A stretch of 7,565 bases of DNA from Pseudomonadota bacterium (GTDB taxonomy: Bacteria > Pseudomonadota > Alphaproteobacteria > Rhizobiales > Rhizobiaceae), in the NCBI GenBank assembly GCA_023435335.1, contig JAEYRU010000029.1, forward strand, positions 1-7,565, read 5' to 3'. This document shows, in pieces, positions 1-6,242 of this stretch. The notes below the pieces were generated by a model. It was not told where the DNA came from. It saw only the letters and a program-made list of their open reading frames with translations, and searched no databases. Position 1 is the stretch's first letter. Every line of letters starts with the position of its first letter. The position numbers were made by a program, and so were the translations under genes.

Positions 1-31
1 CCTTGAGGTCGATGGCGGGAAAGAGGATCAC
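1..31 (-). CDS. hisA: HisA, phosphoribosylformimino-AICAR ribotide isomerase (N-terminal 10 codons only)
   Basis: Only the first ten codons are in the window, from a GTG start, reading MILFPAIDLK, and the frame is open to the edge. This peptide is the characteristic first beta strand of HisA, including the Asp at position 8 that acts as catalytic base in the (beta-alpha)8-barrel isomerase of histidine biosynthesis. The GTG lies 4 bp after the stop of the upstream DUF1330 gene, and hisA following hisH is the expected order in this group, so co-transcription is very likely. The GTG is preceded by only a weak, distant GAGGG, consistent with translation coupled to the gene before it. The rest of the enzyme, and probably hisF and hisE, lie outside the window. 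Confidence 0.85.
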   Translation of the reverse strand, partial: MILFPAIDLK

Positions 32-35
32 GGTC

Positions 36-323
36 TCAGAAACCCTCGATGATCGCCATGCGGGCGCTGGAGCACGGCTTCCGCAGCTTCAGCGCTTCCT
101 GGTACTCGGGCGATTCGTAGCAGGCCAGCGCCTTTTCGTAGCTGTCGAACTCGATCACGACCTGCCGGTCGCCGATCGGACCTTCGGGCGCCACGTGGCG
201 GCCGCCGCGCACCAGGAATCTCGCACCGTATTTCTCGAATGCCGCGGCGTTGGCCGCAATATAGGCCTTGTACTGCTCGAAGTCGGCGATATCGACCATC
301 GCCACCCAGTAGCCCTTCTTCAT
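36..323 (-). CDS. DUF1330 family small protein embedded in the his operon
   Basis: This 95-residue protein has the features of DUF1330, a family of small dimeric alpha/beta (ferredoxin-like) proteins of unknown biochemical role. Seen here are an N-terminal strand (GYWVAMVDI, residues 4-12), a middle block with RGGRHVAPEG (39-48), a strand with VVIEFDSYEKA (55-65), the family-typical YESPEYQEA (69-77) and a C-terminal strand ending AIIEGF. I chose the ATG at 323 because it has GGAGG five bases upstream and forms a TGATG overlap with the hisH stop. An ATG at 335 would add MEAV and overlap hisH more, and is less likely. Its place between hisH and hisA suggests co-expression, but there is no established role in histidine synthesis. 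Family assignment is from recognition of the sequence pattern. Confidence 0.85.
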   Translation of the reverse strand: MKKGYWVAMVDIADFEQYKAYIAANAAAFEKYGARFLVRGGRHVAPEGPIGDRQVVIEFDSYEKALACYESPEYQEALKLRKPCSSARMAIIEGF

Positions 324-973
324 CACGGCCTCCATTTCAGGAAGTTGGCGATAAGCGCCAGGCCGAGCGCCTGGCTCTTTTCCGGATGGAACTGCGTGCC
401 GACAAGGTTGCCCCGCGCCACGGCGGCCATCACCGCCCCGCCATAGTCCGTCACGGCGAGCACGTCCTCGGGCCGGCTGGCTGCGAGGTGGTAGGAGTGG
501 ACGAAGTAGGCATGCAGTCCGTCCGGCCCCGTCCTGATCCCGTCGAAGAGCGGGTGCGGGCGCTTGAGGTCGAGCGTGTTCCAGCCGATCTGCGGGATCT
601 TGAGGGTTGGATCTGCCGGCTCCAGCACCTTCACGTCGCCTTCGATCCAGCCGAAGCCGCGCGTGATCGTCTTTTCCAGCCCGCGCGAGGACATCAATTG
701 CATGCCGACGCAGATGCCGAGGAAGGGCCTCCCCTTCTCGATGGCCGCTTCATGAATGGCTTCGACCATGCCGGGCACCGCGTCGAGACCCGCGCGGCAG
801 TCGGCATAGGCGCCCACCCCCGGCAGCACGACGCGGTCGGCGCCGCGAACGCGCTCTGCGTCGGCCGTCAGCTCGATCTGGGCCACGACGCCGGCAGCAC
901 GCGCCGCCCGTTCGAAGGCCTTGGTGGCCGAGCGCAGGTTGCCGGACCCGTAATCGATGATCGCGACCCTCAT
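323..973 (-). CDS. hisH: HisH, glutaminase subunit of imidazole glycerol phosphate synthase
   Basis: This 216-residue class I (triad) glutamine amidotransferase hydrolyses glutamine and channels ammonia to HisF, forming imidazole glycerol phosphate and AICAR. The N-terminus (VAIIDYGSGNLRS, residues 3-15) is typical of HisH. The oxyanion-strand region LPGVGAYADC is at 50-59, the nucleophile elbow GICVGMQ places the catalytic Cys at 88, and QFHPEKS places the triad His at 196 and Glu at 198. YFVHSY (156-161) is also conserved. Length is normal (about 200-216). The start ATG overlaps the stop of the upstream DUF2628 gene in TGATG, and there is no strong Shine-Dalgarno before it, so it probably depends on translational coupling. 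Its own stop overlaps the start of the DUF1330 gene in the same way. It acts in the cytoplasm as the HisF:HisH heterodimer. Confidence 0.97.
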   Translation of the reverse strand: MRVAIIDYGSGNLRSATKAFERAARAAGVVAQIELTADAERVRGADRVVLPGVGAYADCRAGLDAVPGMVEAIHEAAIEKGRPFLGICVGMQLMSSRGLEKTITRGFGWIEGDVKVLEPADPTLKIPQIGWNTLDLKRPHPLFDGIRTGPDGLHAYFVHSYHLAASRPEDVLAVTDYGGAVMAAVARGNLVGTQFHPEKSQALGLALIANFLKWRP

Positions 974-1452
974 CAGCGTGCGTCCGGGTAGGAGAACAGG
1001 CCGAGCGCCGGGCCGGGGGCCGTGCGCGGCGGAAACGCGGCGTCCGCTGCTGTTTGGCTTCCATCGGCCGGCTTTTCGGCAGGCGGCTCGTCCTCATACA
1101 GTTCGGAGGAATAGCGCGCCTCAGCGGCGAAACTGTCGTCCGCCTCGATGACGCCCTGCTCGCTCCAGCCGGCGCGCCGCATGGCCGCGAGCCTCAGCGC
1201 CGGCGCCTCCAGTCCCGCGAAGATCGACACGATCAGCGACAACGGCCAGTGCGCGGGGTAGCCCGCCCACGAGGTCAGCACCGCAAACGCGACGATCAGC
1301 GCGAGCGTCACCGCCGCCTCGATCCACATGCGGTGAAAGAGGAACCAGAACAGCGGAAAGAGGAACGCAAGCAGATGGAAGCTGTCGCGGACGAACTCCA
1401 CGTCACGTCCGCTACCCGCTGCCCGCCGTTCCATTACGACGAAGCTCGCCAT
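973..1452 (-). CDS. DUF2628 family small membrane protein
   Basis: This 159-residue protein of unknown function matches the DUF2628 pattern: a short polar N-terminus with an RD(S/G)F motif (residues 22-25) leading into an aromatic-rich segment LLAFLFPLFWFLFHRMW (27-43). Further hydrophobic stretches lie at about 43-62 and 69-86, so two or three membrane passes in the inner membrane are expected. After residue 90 it becomes acidic and low-complexity (EDEPPAEKPAD around 120-130) and ends with PALGLFSYPDAR. The start ATG lies 9 bp past the hisB stop, with a GAGG-type ribosome site 8 nt upstream that overlaps the hisB stop. The stop overlaps the hisH start as TGATG. It is a co-transcribed passenger of the his operon. 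No enzyme motif is visible and no role in histidine synthesis is established. Confidence 0.85.
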   Translation of the reverse strand: MASFVVMERRAAGSGRDVEFVRDSFHLLAFLFPLFWFLFHRMWIEAAVTLALIVAFAVLTSWAGYPAHWPLSLIVSIFAGLEAPALRLAAMRRAGWSEQGVIEADDSFAAEARYSSELYEDEPPAEKPADGSQTAADAAFPPRTAPGPALGLFSYPDAR

Positions 1453-1461
1453 GTCAGCGCC

Positions 1462-2073
1462 TCATCCGTTGAGCGTGCCCTTGGTCGACGGGATCGCATC
1501 CGCGTGCCGTGGATCGATCTCGCAGGCGGAGCGCAGCACCCGCGCCACAGCCTTGAAGCAGGTCTCGGCGATGTGATGGTTGTTCGCGCCGTAGTGGTTG
1601 GTCACATGCAGCGTGATGCCGGCATGCTGGGAGAGAGCCTGGAAGAACTCCTTCACCAGCTCCGTATCGAAGCTGCCGATCTTCGGCGCGGAGAACGCCA
1701 CCTGCCAGACCAGGTATGGCCGGCCGGACACGTCCACCGCCGCGCGCGTCAGCGTCTCGTCCATGGCAAGATCGATCGAGGCGTAGCGCATGATTCCGCG
1801 TCTTTCGCCCAGCGCTTGCGCGATGGCCTGGCCGATCACGATGCCGGTGTCCTCCACCGTGTGGTGGTCGTCTATGTGCAGGTCGCCCTTCGACTTCACC
1901 GTCATGTCGATCAGCGAATGGCGCGAAAGCTGCTCCAGCATGTGGTCGAAGAAGCCGATGCCGGTCGAGATCTCGGACCGGCCGGCGCCGTCGATGTCGA
2001 CGGTGGCGGAAATCGCCGTTTCCTTCGTCTTGCGCTCCACGCTCGCGCGCCGCGCCGTCTTGCCGGAGGCCAT
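1462..2073 (-). CDS. hisB: HisB, imidazoleglycerol-phosphate dehydratase (monofunctional)
   Basis: This 203-residue enzyme dehydrates imidazole glycerol phosphate to imidazole acetol phosphate in histidine biosynthesis. It has both Mn-binding repeats of the family: GFFDHMLEQLSRHS (residues 40-53), then DDHHTVED (68-75), and in the second half LSQHAGITLHV (148-157) and NNHHIAE (164-170). It ends with the usual PSTKGTL (196-201). There is no N-terminal HAD phosphatase domain, so it is the monofunctional form found outside enterobacteria, and it is of normal length. The ATG at 2073 has GAGAGGG 8 nt upstream. As the first his gene here it faces hslV across an approximately 180-bp divergent gap, which should hold its promoter. 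It works in the cytoplasm as a 24-mer in characterised homologues. Confidence 0.97.
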   Translation of the reverse strand: MASGKTARRASVERKTKETAISATVDIDGAGRSEISTGIGFFDHMLEQLSRHSLIDMTVKSKGDLHIDDHHTVEDTGIVIGQAIAQALGERRGIMRYASIDLAMDETLTRAAVDVSGRPYLVWQVAFSAPKIGSFDTELVKEFFQALSQHAGITLHVTNHYGANNHHIAETCFKAVARVLRSACEIDPRHADAIPSTKGTLNG

Positions 2074-2158
2074 TTGGGGAACCCTCTCAGGATGCTGCGC
2101 CGCCTTCTAACAGCAGTGCGCTGCAATATCCAGAAGCAAGCCCCGGCAGACGATTCGC

Positions 2159-2175
2159 CGGTTAACCGCACGGTT
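2159..2175. repeat. Cluster of CGGTT/AACCG half-sites in the hisB/hslV divergent gap
   Basis: CGGTT at 2159-2163 is followed directly by its inverted copy AACCG at 2164-2168, making a perfect 10-bp palindrome. Two bases later comes another CGGTT at 2171-2175, giving a second inverted pair (AACCG-CA-CGGTT). The last half-site touches the putative -35 element of the hslV promoter. This arrangement could be an operator, but the repeats are short and no regulator is identified. Confidence 0.4.
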
Positions 2176-2202
2176 TGCATTCGCCCCTGCGCCACATACA
2201 TA
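2175..2202 (+). promoter_or_regulatory. Putative sigma70-like promoter for hslV
   Basis: TTGCAT (2175-2180) and TACATA (2197-2202) are separated by 16 bp and lie about 50 bp upstream of the chosen hslV start. This is a fair but imperfect match to a housekeeping promoter. hslVU is commonly heat-induced through RpoH. CCACAT at 2192-2197 fits the -10 element reported for rhizobial RpoH promoters (CCANAT), but I see no CTTGAA-like -35 at 17-18 bp spacing, so heat control cannot be claimed from the sequence. Confidence 0.35.
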
Positions 2203-2254
2203 AGTCGCAGGATTGATCATGGCGGTGCTTCACGAGGCCGCCCGGAGATTTTGC

Positions 2255-2803
2255 ATGAGCAGTGATTTGACGATGCACGCCACCACGATCATCACGGTGC
2301 GCAAAGGCGGCAAGGTGGTGATCGCGGGCGACGGACAGGTGAGCCTCGGCCAGACCATCATGAAGGGCAACGCCAGGAAGGTGCGCCGTCTCGGCAAGGG
2401 CAACGTGATTGCCGGTTTCGCCGGGGCCACGGCCGATGCCTTCACGCTGCTGGAGCGGCTGGAAGCCAAGCTCGAGCAGTATCCCGACCAGCTTACGCGC
2501 GCCTGCGTCGAACTCGCCAAGGACTGGCGCACCGACCGCTATCTGCGCCGCCTGGAAGCAATGATGCTGGTGGCCGACAAGTCGGTTACGCTGGCCCTCA
2601 CCGGCACCGGCGACGTGCTGGAGCCGGAACACGGCGTCATGGCCATCGGCTCCGGTGGCAATTACGCGCTCGCCGCCGCCCGCGCCCTCGTCGACACCGA
2701 CAAGGACGCCGAGGAGATCGCGCGCCGGGCCATGCAGATCGCCGCCGAAATCTGCGTCTACACCAATTCGAGCATCGTGGTGGAAACCCTCGATGCCGAG
2801 TGA
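2255..2803 (+). CDS. hslV: HslV (ClpQ), threonine peptidase subunit of the HslVU protease
   Basis: This 182-residue peptidase forms the double-hexamer core of HslVU, degrading proteins unfolded by HslU in the cytoplasm. After a 9-residue leader (MSSDLTMHA) comes the mature N-terminus TTIITVRKGG. Counting from this Thr as residue 1, the active-site partners fall at the family positions: Asp17 (AGDGQ), Lys33 (NARKVRR) and Ser124 in IGSGG. The GFAGATADA block (45-53) is also typical. I chose the ATG at 2255 because GGAG lies 7 nt upstream. An ATG at 2273 (MHATTII) lacks a ribosome site, and upstream starts at 2213 and 2219 add unconserved residues. The leader must be removed to free the catalytic Thr. 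The 3' end overlaps the next gene by 11 bp, so it is the first gene of a three-gene operon with hslU. Confidence 0.96.
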   Translation: MSSDLTMHATTIITVRKGGKVVIAGDGQVSLGQTIMKGNARKVRRLGKGNVIAGFAGATADAFTLLERLEAKLEQYPDQLTRACVELAKDWRTDRYLRRLEAMMLVADKSVTLALTGTGDVLEPEHGVMAIGSGGNYALAAARALVDTDKDAEEIARRAMQIAAEICVYTNSSIVVETLDAE

Positions 2804-3302
2804 GCCGCGCTATGATTTCCGCGCGGTCACGGAAGCCGACCTGCCCATGCTGGCCGGCTGGCTTTCGCAGCCGCACAACACGCAATGGTGGAAACCCGAT
2901 GCGGCTGCGAGTGTGGACGAGATTCGCCAGGCGATGGATGACATCTCGACCGAGCCGCTGATCGTCGAGCTCGACGGGCGGCCAATCGCCTATTTGCAGA
3001 GCTACGACCCGCATCTGGAGGACGGCCATCCCTATCATGACCAGCCCTACGGCACCCAGGGAATGGATATCTCCATCGGACCGGCCGAACTGCTCGGCAA
3101 GGGCCACGGCTCCGCGATCATCCGCCAATATGCGGAGACGCTTTTCCAGGAAGGCGCGCCGCGCCTGATCATCGATCCCGACCCGACGAACGGGCGCGCC
3201 ATTCGCGCCTACGAGAAGGCGGGCTTCACCGCCTTCGACAAACGAACAACAATCTACGGTCCGGCCCTCATGATGGCGCTGGACGCACCTGAAGAGAATT
3301 GA
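2793..3302 (+). CDS. GNAT family N-acetyltransferase, AAC(6')-like, between hslV and hslU
   Basis: This 169-residue GNAT enzyme should transfer an acetyl group from acetyl-CoA to an amine. The N-terminal half has FRAVTEADLPMLAGWL (residues 9-24) and a Trp-rich QWWKP (31-35). The acetyl-CoA-binding motif A is DISIGPAELLGKGHGSAII (92-110), and the late motif is DPTNGRAIRAYEKAGF (130-145). This combination resembles aminoglycoside 6'-N-acetyltransferases (AacA4 type) and the related siderophore-biosynthesis acetyltransferases, but the natural substrate cannot be read from sequence, so resistance should not be assumed. The ATG overlaps the hslV 3' end by 11 bp, and its stop is 5 bp before the hslU start, so it is co-translated with the protease genes. 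A longer in-frame start inside hslV is possible but would add residues without family similarity. Confidence 0.85.
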   Translation: MPSEPRYDFRAVTEADLPMLAGWLSQPHNTQWWKPDAAASVDEIRQAMDDISTEPLIVELDGRPIAYLQSYDPHLEDGHPYHDQPYGTQGMDISIGPAELLGKGHGSAIIRQYAETLFQEGAPRLIIDPDPTNGRAIRAYEKAGFTAFDKRTTIYGPALMMALDAPEEN

Positions 3303-3307
3303 CCCAC

Positions 3308-4618
3308 ATGACCACTTTCTCCCCCCGCGAAATCGTTTCCGAGCTAGACCGCTACATCATCGGCCAGAAGGACGCCAAGCGCGCCGTCGCCATCGCGCTC
3401 CGCAACCGCTGGCGCCGCCAGCAGCTGGAAGGCCAGATGCGCGAGGAGGTGATGCCGAAGAACATCCTGATGATCGGCCCCACCGGCGTCGGCAAGACCG
3501 AGATATCGCGCCGCCTGGCGAAGCTTGCCGGCGCACCCTTCATCAAGGTCGAGGCCACCAAGTTCACCGAGGTCGGCTATGTCGGCCGCGACGTCGAACA
3601 GATCATACGCGACCTGGTCGAAACCGCGATCGGGCTCACCCGCGACAGGATGCGTGAGGACGTCAAGGCGCGCGCCCACGTGAACGCCGAGGAACGCGTG
3701 CTGGAAGCCCTTGTTGGCAAGACAGCCAGCCCGGCGACGAAGGACAGTTTCCGTCGCAAGCTGCGCGACAACGAGCTGGATGACAAGGAGATCGAGATCG
3801 AGGTGGCAGACACCGGAACGGGCGGCATGCCCGGCTTCGAGATACCCGGCATGCCCGGCGCAAACATAGGCGTTCTCAACATCTCCGACATGATGGCCAA
3901 GGCCATGGGCCAGCAGCGCACCAAGAAGCGCAAGACGACGGTGAAGGAGTCCTATGAGCTGCTGATCGGCGACGAATCCGACAAGCTGCTCGACCAGGAC
4001 GAGGTCGTGCGCCGGGCGCTGGAATCGGCCGAGAACGACGGCATCGTCTTCCTCGACGAGATCGACAAGATCGCCGCACGCTCCGACATATCCGGCGGGC
4101 CTTCCCGCGAGGGTGTGCAGCGCGACCTGCTGCCGCTGGTCGAGGGCACCACGGTGGCCACCAAATACGGGCCGGTGAAGACGGACCACATCCTCTTCAT
4201 CGCTTCGGGCGCCTTCCACGTGTCGAAGCCGTCCGACCTGCTGCCGGAACTGCAGGGTCGCCTGCCCATCCGTGTCGAGCTGCGCGCGCTCGAAAAGGAG
4301 GATTTCCGCCGCATCCTCACCGAGACCGAGGCCAGCCTGATCAAGCAGTACGTCGCCTTGATGCAGACCGAGGGCGTGACGCTCACCTTTACCGACGACG
4401 CCATAGACGCGCTCGCCGGCATCGCGGTCGATCTCAATGCGAGTGTGGAGAACATCGGCGCACGACGCCTGCAGACCGTGATGGAGCGGGTTCTCGACGA
4501 TATTTCCTACGACGCGCCCGATCGGAGTGGCACGGAGGTCACAATCGACGCGGAATTTGTGCAGAAGAATGTTGGTGATCTCGCGAAAAACACAGATTTG
4601 TCGCGATTCATCCTGTAA
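3308..4618 (+). CDS. hslU: HslU (ClpY), ATPase/unfoldase subunit of the HslVU protease
   Basis: This 436-residue AAA+ hexameric unfoldase feeds substrates into HslV. The N-terminus FSPREIVSELDRYIIGQ (residues 4-20) is typical. Walker A GPTGVGKT is at 57-64, the pore loop GYVGRD at 90-95, and the intermediate (I) domain at roughly 110-240. It carries a Gly/Met/Pro-rich stretch with two near-repeats (MPGFEIP and MPGANIG) at 174-188. Walker B IVFLDEID is at 246-253, sensor-1 region IASGAFH at 298-304, arginine finger in ELQGR (Arg318) and sensor-2 GARR at 385-388. The C-terminus LSRFIL is the tail that docks between HslV subunits and activates them. The ATG at 3308 gives the family start MTTFSPREIV. 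A TTG at 3299 would add three residues and overlap the upstream gene. It is the last gene before an intrinsic terminator. Confidence 0.98.
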   Translation: MTTFSPREIVSELDRYIIGQKDAKRAVAIALRNRWRRQQLEGQMREEVMPKNILMIGPTGVGKTEISRRLAKLAGAPFIKVEATKFTEVGYVGRDVEQIIRDLVETAIGLTRDRMREDVKARAHVNAEERVLEALVGKTASPATKDSFRRKLRDNELDDKEIEIEVADTGTGGMPGFEIPGMPGANIGVLNISDMMAKAMGQQRTKKRKTTVKESYELLIGDESDKLLDQDEVVRRALESAENDGIVFLDEIDKIAARSDISGGPSREGVQRDLLPLVEGTTVATKYGPVKTDHILFIASGAFHVSKPSDLLPELQGRLPIRVELRALEKEDFRRILTETEASLIKQYVALMQTEGVTLTFTDDAIDALAGIAVDLNASVENIGARRLQTVMERVLDDISYDAPDRSGTEVTIDAEFVQKNVGDLAKNTDLSRFIL

Positions 4619-4624
4619 GGCTCC

Positions 4625-4664
4625 GGCCCGGCGCTCGGCTCCTGCTCGCGCCGGCCAGTTTTTT
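4625..4664 (+). terminator. Intrinsic terminator after hslU
   Basis: The GGCCCGGCGC arm (4625-4634) pairs with GCGCCGGCC (4648-4656) with one bulged C. The loop is 13 nt, and six T follow at 4659-4664. It begins 7 bp after the hslU stop, a standard rho-independent layout that should end the hslV-GNAT-hslU message before the DUF1402 gene. Confidence 0.8.
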
Positions 4665-4733
4665 CCACTGCACCGGCTCGACACGCTACGCGCCAGTCCC
4701 TAACGTTGCGGAACTCGGGCGGAAAGATGTGAG

Positions 4734-5711
4734 ATGCGCGCAAGGCGGCGGGTCGGCTTCCTCATCGTTGGATTCTTGGCGGCGCTTTCCGCGCCGGTCC
4801 TCGCCGCGACCGCCGTGCCGGAAGGCAACCGCAACAAGCAGCAGCCCCCCGTCCCGTCCGGTTCAGCAAGCCGCACCCAGGCGCTGAAGTCGACATACGA
4901 GGCCAAGTACCGCCGCGTGTTCGACCTGCTTGCCAGGGACGCCGCCCTGCGCGGCAAGATCGTGTCGGTTTCGAAGAAGTACGGATTCGACCCCATCCAC
5001 ATGGTAGGCGCGATCATCGGGGAGCACACCTACAACGTGGACGTCTACGACCGGCTGCAGACCTATTACGTGAAGGCCGTGTCCTATGTCAGCAGCGCGA
5101 TCACCTTCCGCCACAACGGCGAAACGGTCGGAGACTTCGTGCAGCGGCCGCAGTTCGCCGAATGCGAGGAACTCTCGGGCAGCTACGATCTCTGGGCATG
5201 TCGCGAGCGCATCTGGAACACGCGGTTCCGCGGCAAGACCGTCGACGGCAGGAAGTTTCCGAATGACCGCTTCGGCGCGGTCTTCTTCCAGCCGCTCTAC
5301 GCGGGTCAGACCTTCGGCATCGGCCAGCTCAACCCGCTGACCGCTCTCCAGATGAGCGACGTGGTGAACAAGGTATCGGGCCTGCCCAGGCTCAGCCACG
5401 ATCGGCCCGGCGAAGTCTACCAGACGATCATGGATCCTGACCTGACGCTGCCTTACGTCGCGGCTGCCATCAAGACCTCGATGGATGCCTACAAGCGCAT
5501 TGCCGGCTTCGACATATCGACGAACCCCGGGATCACCGCCACGCTCTACAATCTGGGCGATCCCGAGAGCCGCGCGCGTGCCCTCAAGGCGGAAAACGAC
5601 AAGCGCCGCCGCAGCGGGCTTTCTCCGCGCCTGCCGCAGGAGAATTACTACGGCTGGCTGGTGAACGAGAAGCTCGAGGAGCTGAAGACGCTCTTCGACA
5701 CGGTGAACTGA
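4734..5711 (+). CDS. DUF1402 family exported protein, lytic-transglycosylase-like
   Basis: This 325-residue protein has a clear signal peptide: basic MRARRR, hydrophobic 8-20, probable cleavage near LAA at 23-25. It should therefore be periplasmic. It matches DUF1402, a rhizobial family of about 310 residues without an assigned function. Seen in order are a helical region (50-85), VGAIIGEHTYNVD (91-103, acidic Glu97), FGIGQLNPLTALQ (194-206), MDPDLTLPYVAAAI (233-246), ITATLYNLGD (267-276) and YYGWLVNEKLEEL (305-317). Cys144 and Cys156 could form a disulfide. The order and spacing of these blocks mirror the catalytic Glu, GLMQ, NI-G-YL and AYN-G motifs of soluble lytic transglycosylases, so peptidoglycan cleavage is a reasonable inference, not shown. 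The ATG at 4734 has GGAAAG 7 nt upstream. It follows the hslU terminator, so it probably has its own promoter, which I could not place. Confidence 0.85.
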   Translation: MRARRRVGFLIVGFLAALSAPVLAATAVPEGNRNKQQPPVPSGSASRTQALKSTYEAKYRRVFDLLARDAALRGKIVSVSKKYGFDPIHMVGAIIGEHTYNVDVYDRLQTYYVKAVSYVSSAITFRHNGETVGDFVQRPQFAECEELSGSYDLWACRERIWNTRFRGKTVDGRKFPNDRFGAVFFQPLYAGQTFGIGQLNPLTALQMSDVVNKVSGLPRLSHDRPGEVYQTIMDPDLTLPYVAAAIKTSMDAYKRIAGFDISTNPGITATLYNLGDPESRARALKAENDKRRRSGLSPRLPQENYYGWLVNEKLEELKTLFDTVN

Positions 5712-5723
5712 CCCGCGCGGGTC
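5710..5723. repeat. 14-bp perfect palindrome at the DUF1402 stop codon
   Basis: GACCCGCGCGGGTC is self-complementary and begins within the TGA stop of the DUF1402 gene. As RNA it could form a 5-bp stem with a GCGC loop. A T5 run (5747-5751) lies too far downstream for a standard intrinsic terminator. It may be a weak 3'-end structure. Confidence 0.4.
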
Positions 5724-5871
5724 GGAGCTACGCGGATTCTTCGGGCTTTTTGCGCCTGCGCAACGAATCGCGGGGCTGATCCGGCAAGGATGCGCCAGTT
5801 GCCGCAGGTGGCGGGGGCCGGTTCCTGCTCCGACCGCGAGATGTTATAGCGGCGGCGAGACTGGAGTCCCT

Positions 5872-6240
5872 ATGGCGCGCATGCGGCGAAATGGATGGAA
5901 GAACGTGGTGGCGTTGCTCGCCGCCGTGTTTTTTGCCCTTCAGTCGCTGGCGTCTGCGCAGGCCGCACGCCCCGTCCTACTCGACGTATTCGGCAATCCG
6001 ATTTGCGTTACGGCTGCCGACGCGGATCATTCGGTCCCGCAGCGGGGCGGCCATGCGGACGAGAACTGCTGTCTGCTCGGCTGCGGCGCGCCCGGCGCCG
6101 CACTTGCGGATCAGCCGGCAGCTTTCGCTGCCGACTGGCGTTATGAACTGCCGGCCACTTACCCTCCGCTGGCCAACATATCCCTTCCGGTCCCCGGCCA
6201 TCGTCCCGGAAATCCGCGCGCTCCTCCGCTGACGGACTGA
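5872..6240 (+). CDS. Small exported Cys/His-rich protein, DUF2946-like
   Basis: This 122-residue protein has an N-terminal signal (RRNGWK, then a hydrophobic core at 11-25, probable cleavage after SAQA near 31). The exported part carries Cys45 in NPICV, His53, His61, and a tight HADENCCLLGC cluster with Cys66, Cys67 and Cys71. It ends Pro-rich with NPRAPPLTD. Early single Cys, a mid CC/C cluster and a C-terminal RAPP are the pattern I associate with DUF2946, a family of small exported proteins of unknown function often near metal genes. Metal, perhaps copper, binding is inferred from the Cys/His content and the PCu(A)C chaperone gene 66 bp downstream. GGAG lies 5 nt before the ATG at 5872, favouring it over the ATG at 5881. 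A TATAGC at 5845-5850 could be a -10 element but has only a poor -35 partner. Confidence 0.7.
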   Translation: MARMRRNGWKNVVALLAAVFFALQSLASAQAARPVLLDVFGNPICVTAADADHSVPQRGGHADENCCLLGCGAPGAALADQPAAFAADWRYELPATYPPLANISLPVPGHRPGNPRAPPLTD

Positions 6241-6242
6241 TC

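Noticed and set aside
2174..2197. RpoH heat-shock promoter for hslV
   Set aside because: CCACAT fits a rhizobial RpoH -10, but the nearest TTG-containing -35 candidate is only about 12 bp away instead of 17-18.
1054..2265. A 403-codon plus-strand open frame opposite DUF2628, hisB and the promoter gap
   Set aside because: It is antisense to well-supported genes, its translation is Arg/His-rich without family motifs, and it runs across the hslV control region. Long antisense open frames are common in GC-rich genomes.
2793..3302. An antibiotic resistance gene
   Set aside because: The GNAT protein resembles AAC(6') enzymes, but it sits in a core protease operon without mobile-element signs, so resistance is not supported by sequence alone.
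3344..4684. A 446-codon minus-strand open frame opposite hslU
   Set aside because: It mirrors hslU almost exactly, resembles no protein family I know, and would start within or beyond the hslU terminator. It is a codon-bias shadow.
5747..5751. Intrinsic terminator after the DUF1402 gene
   Set aside because: The T5 run is about 12 bp beyond the nearest CCGCG/CGCGG pairing and 24 bp beyond the palindrome, too far for a standard terminator.
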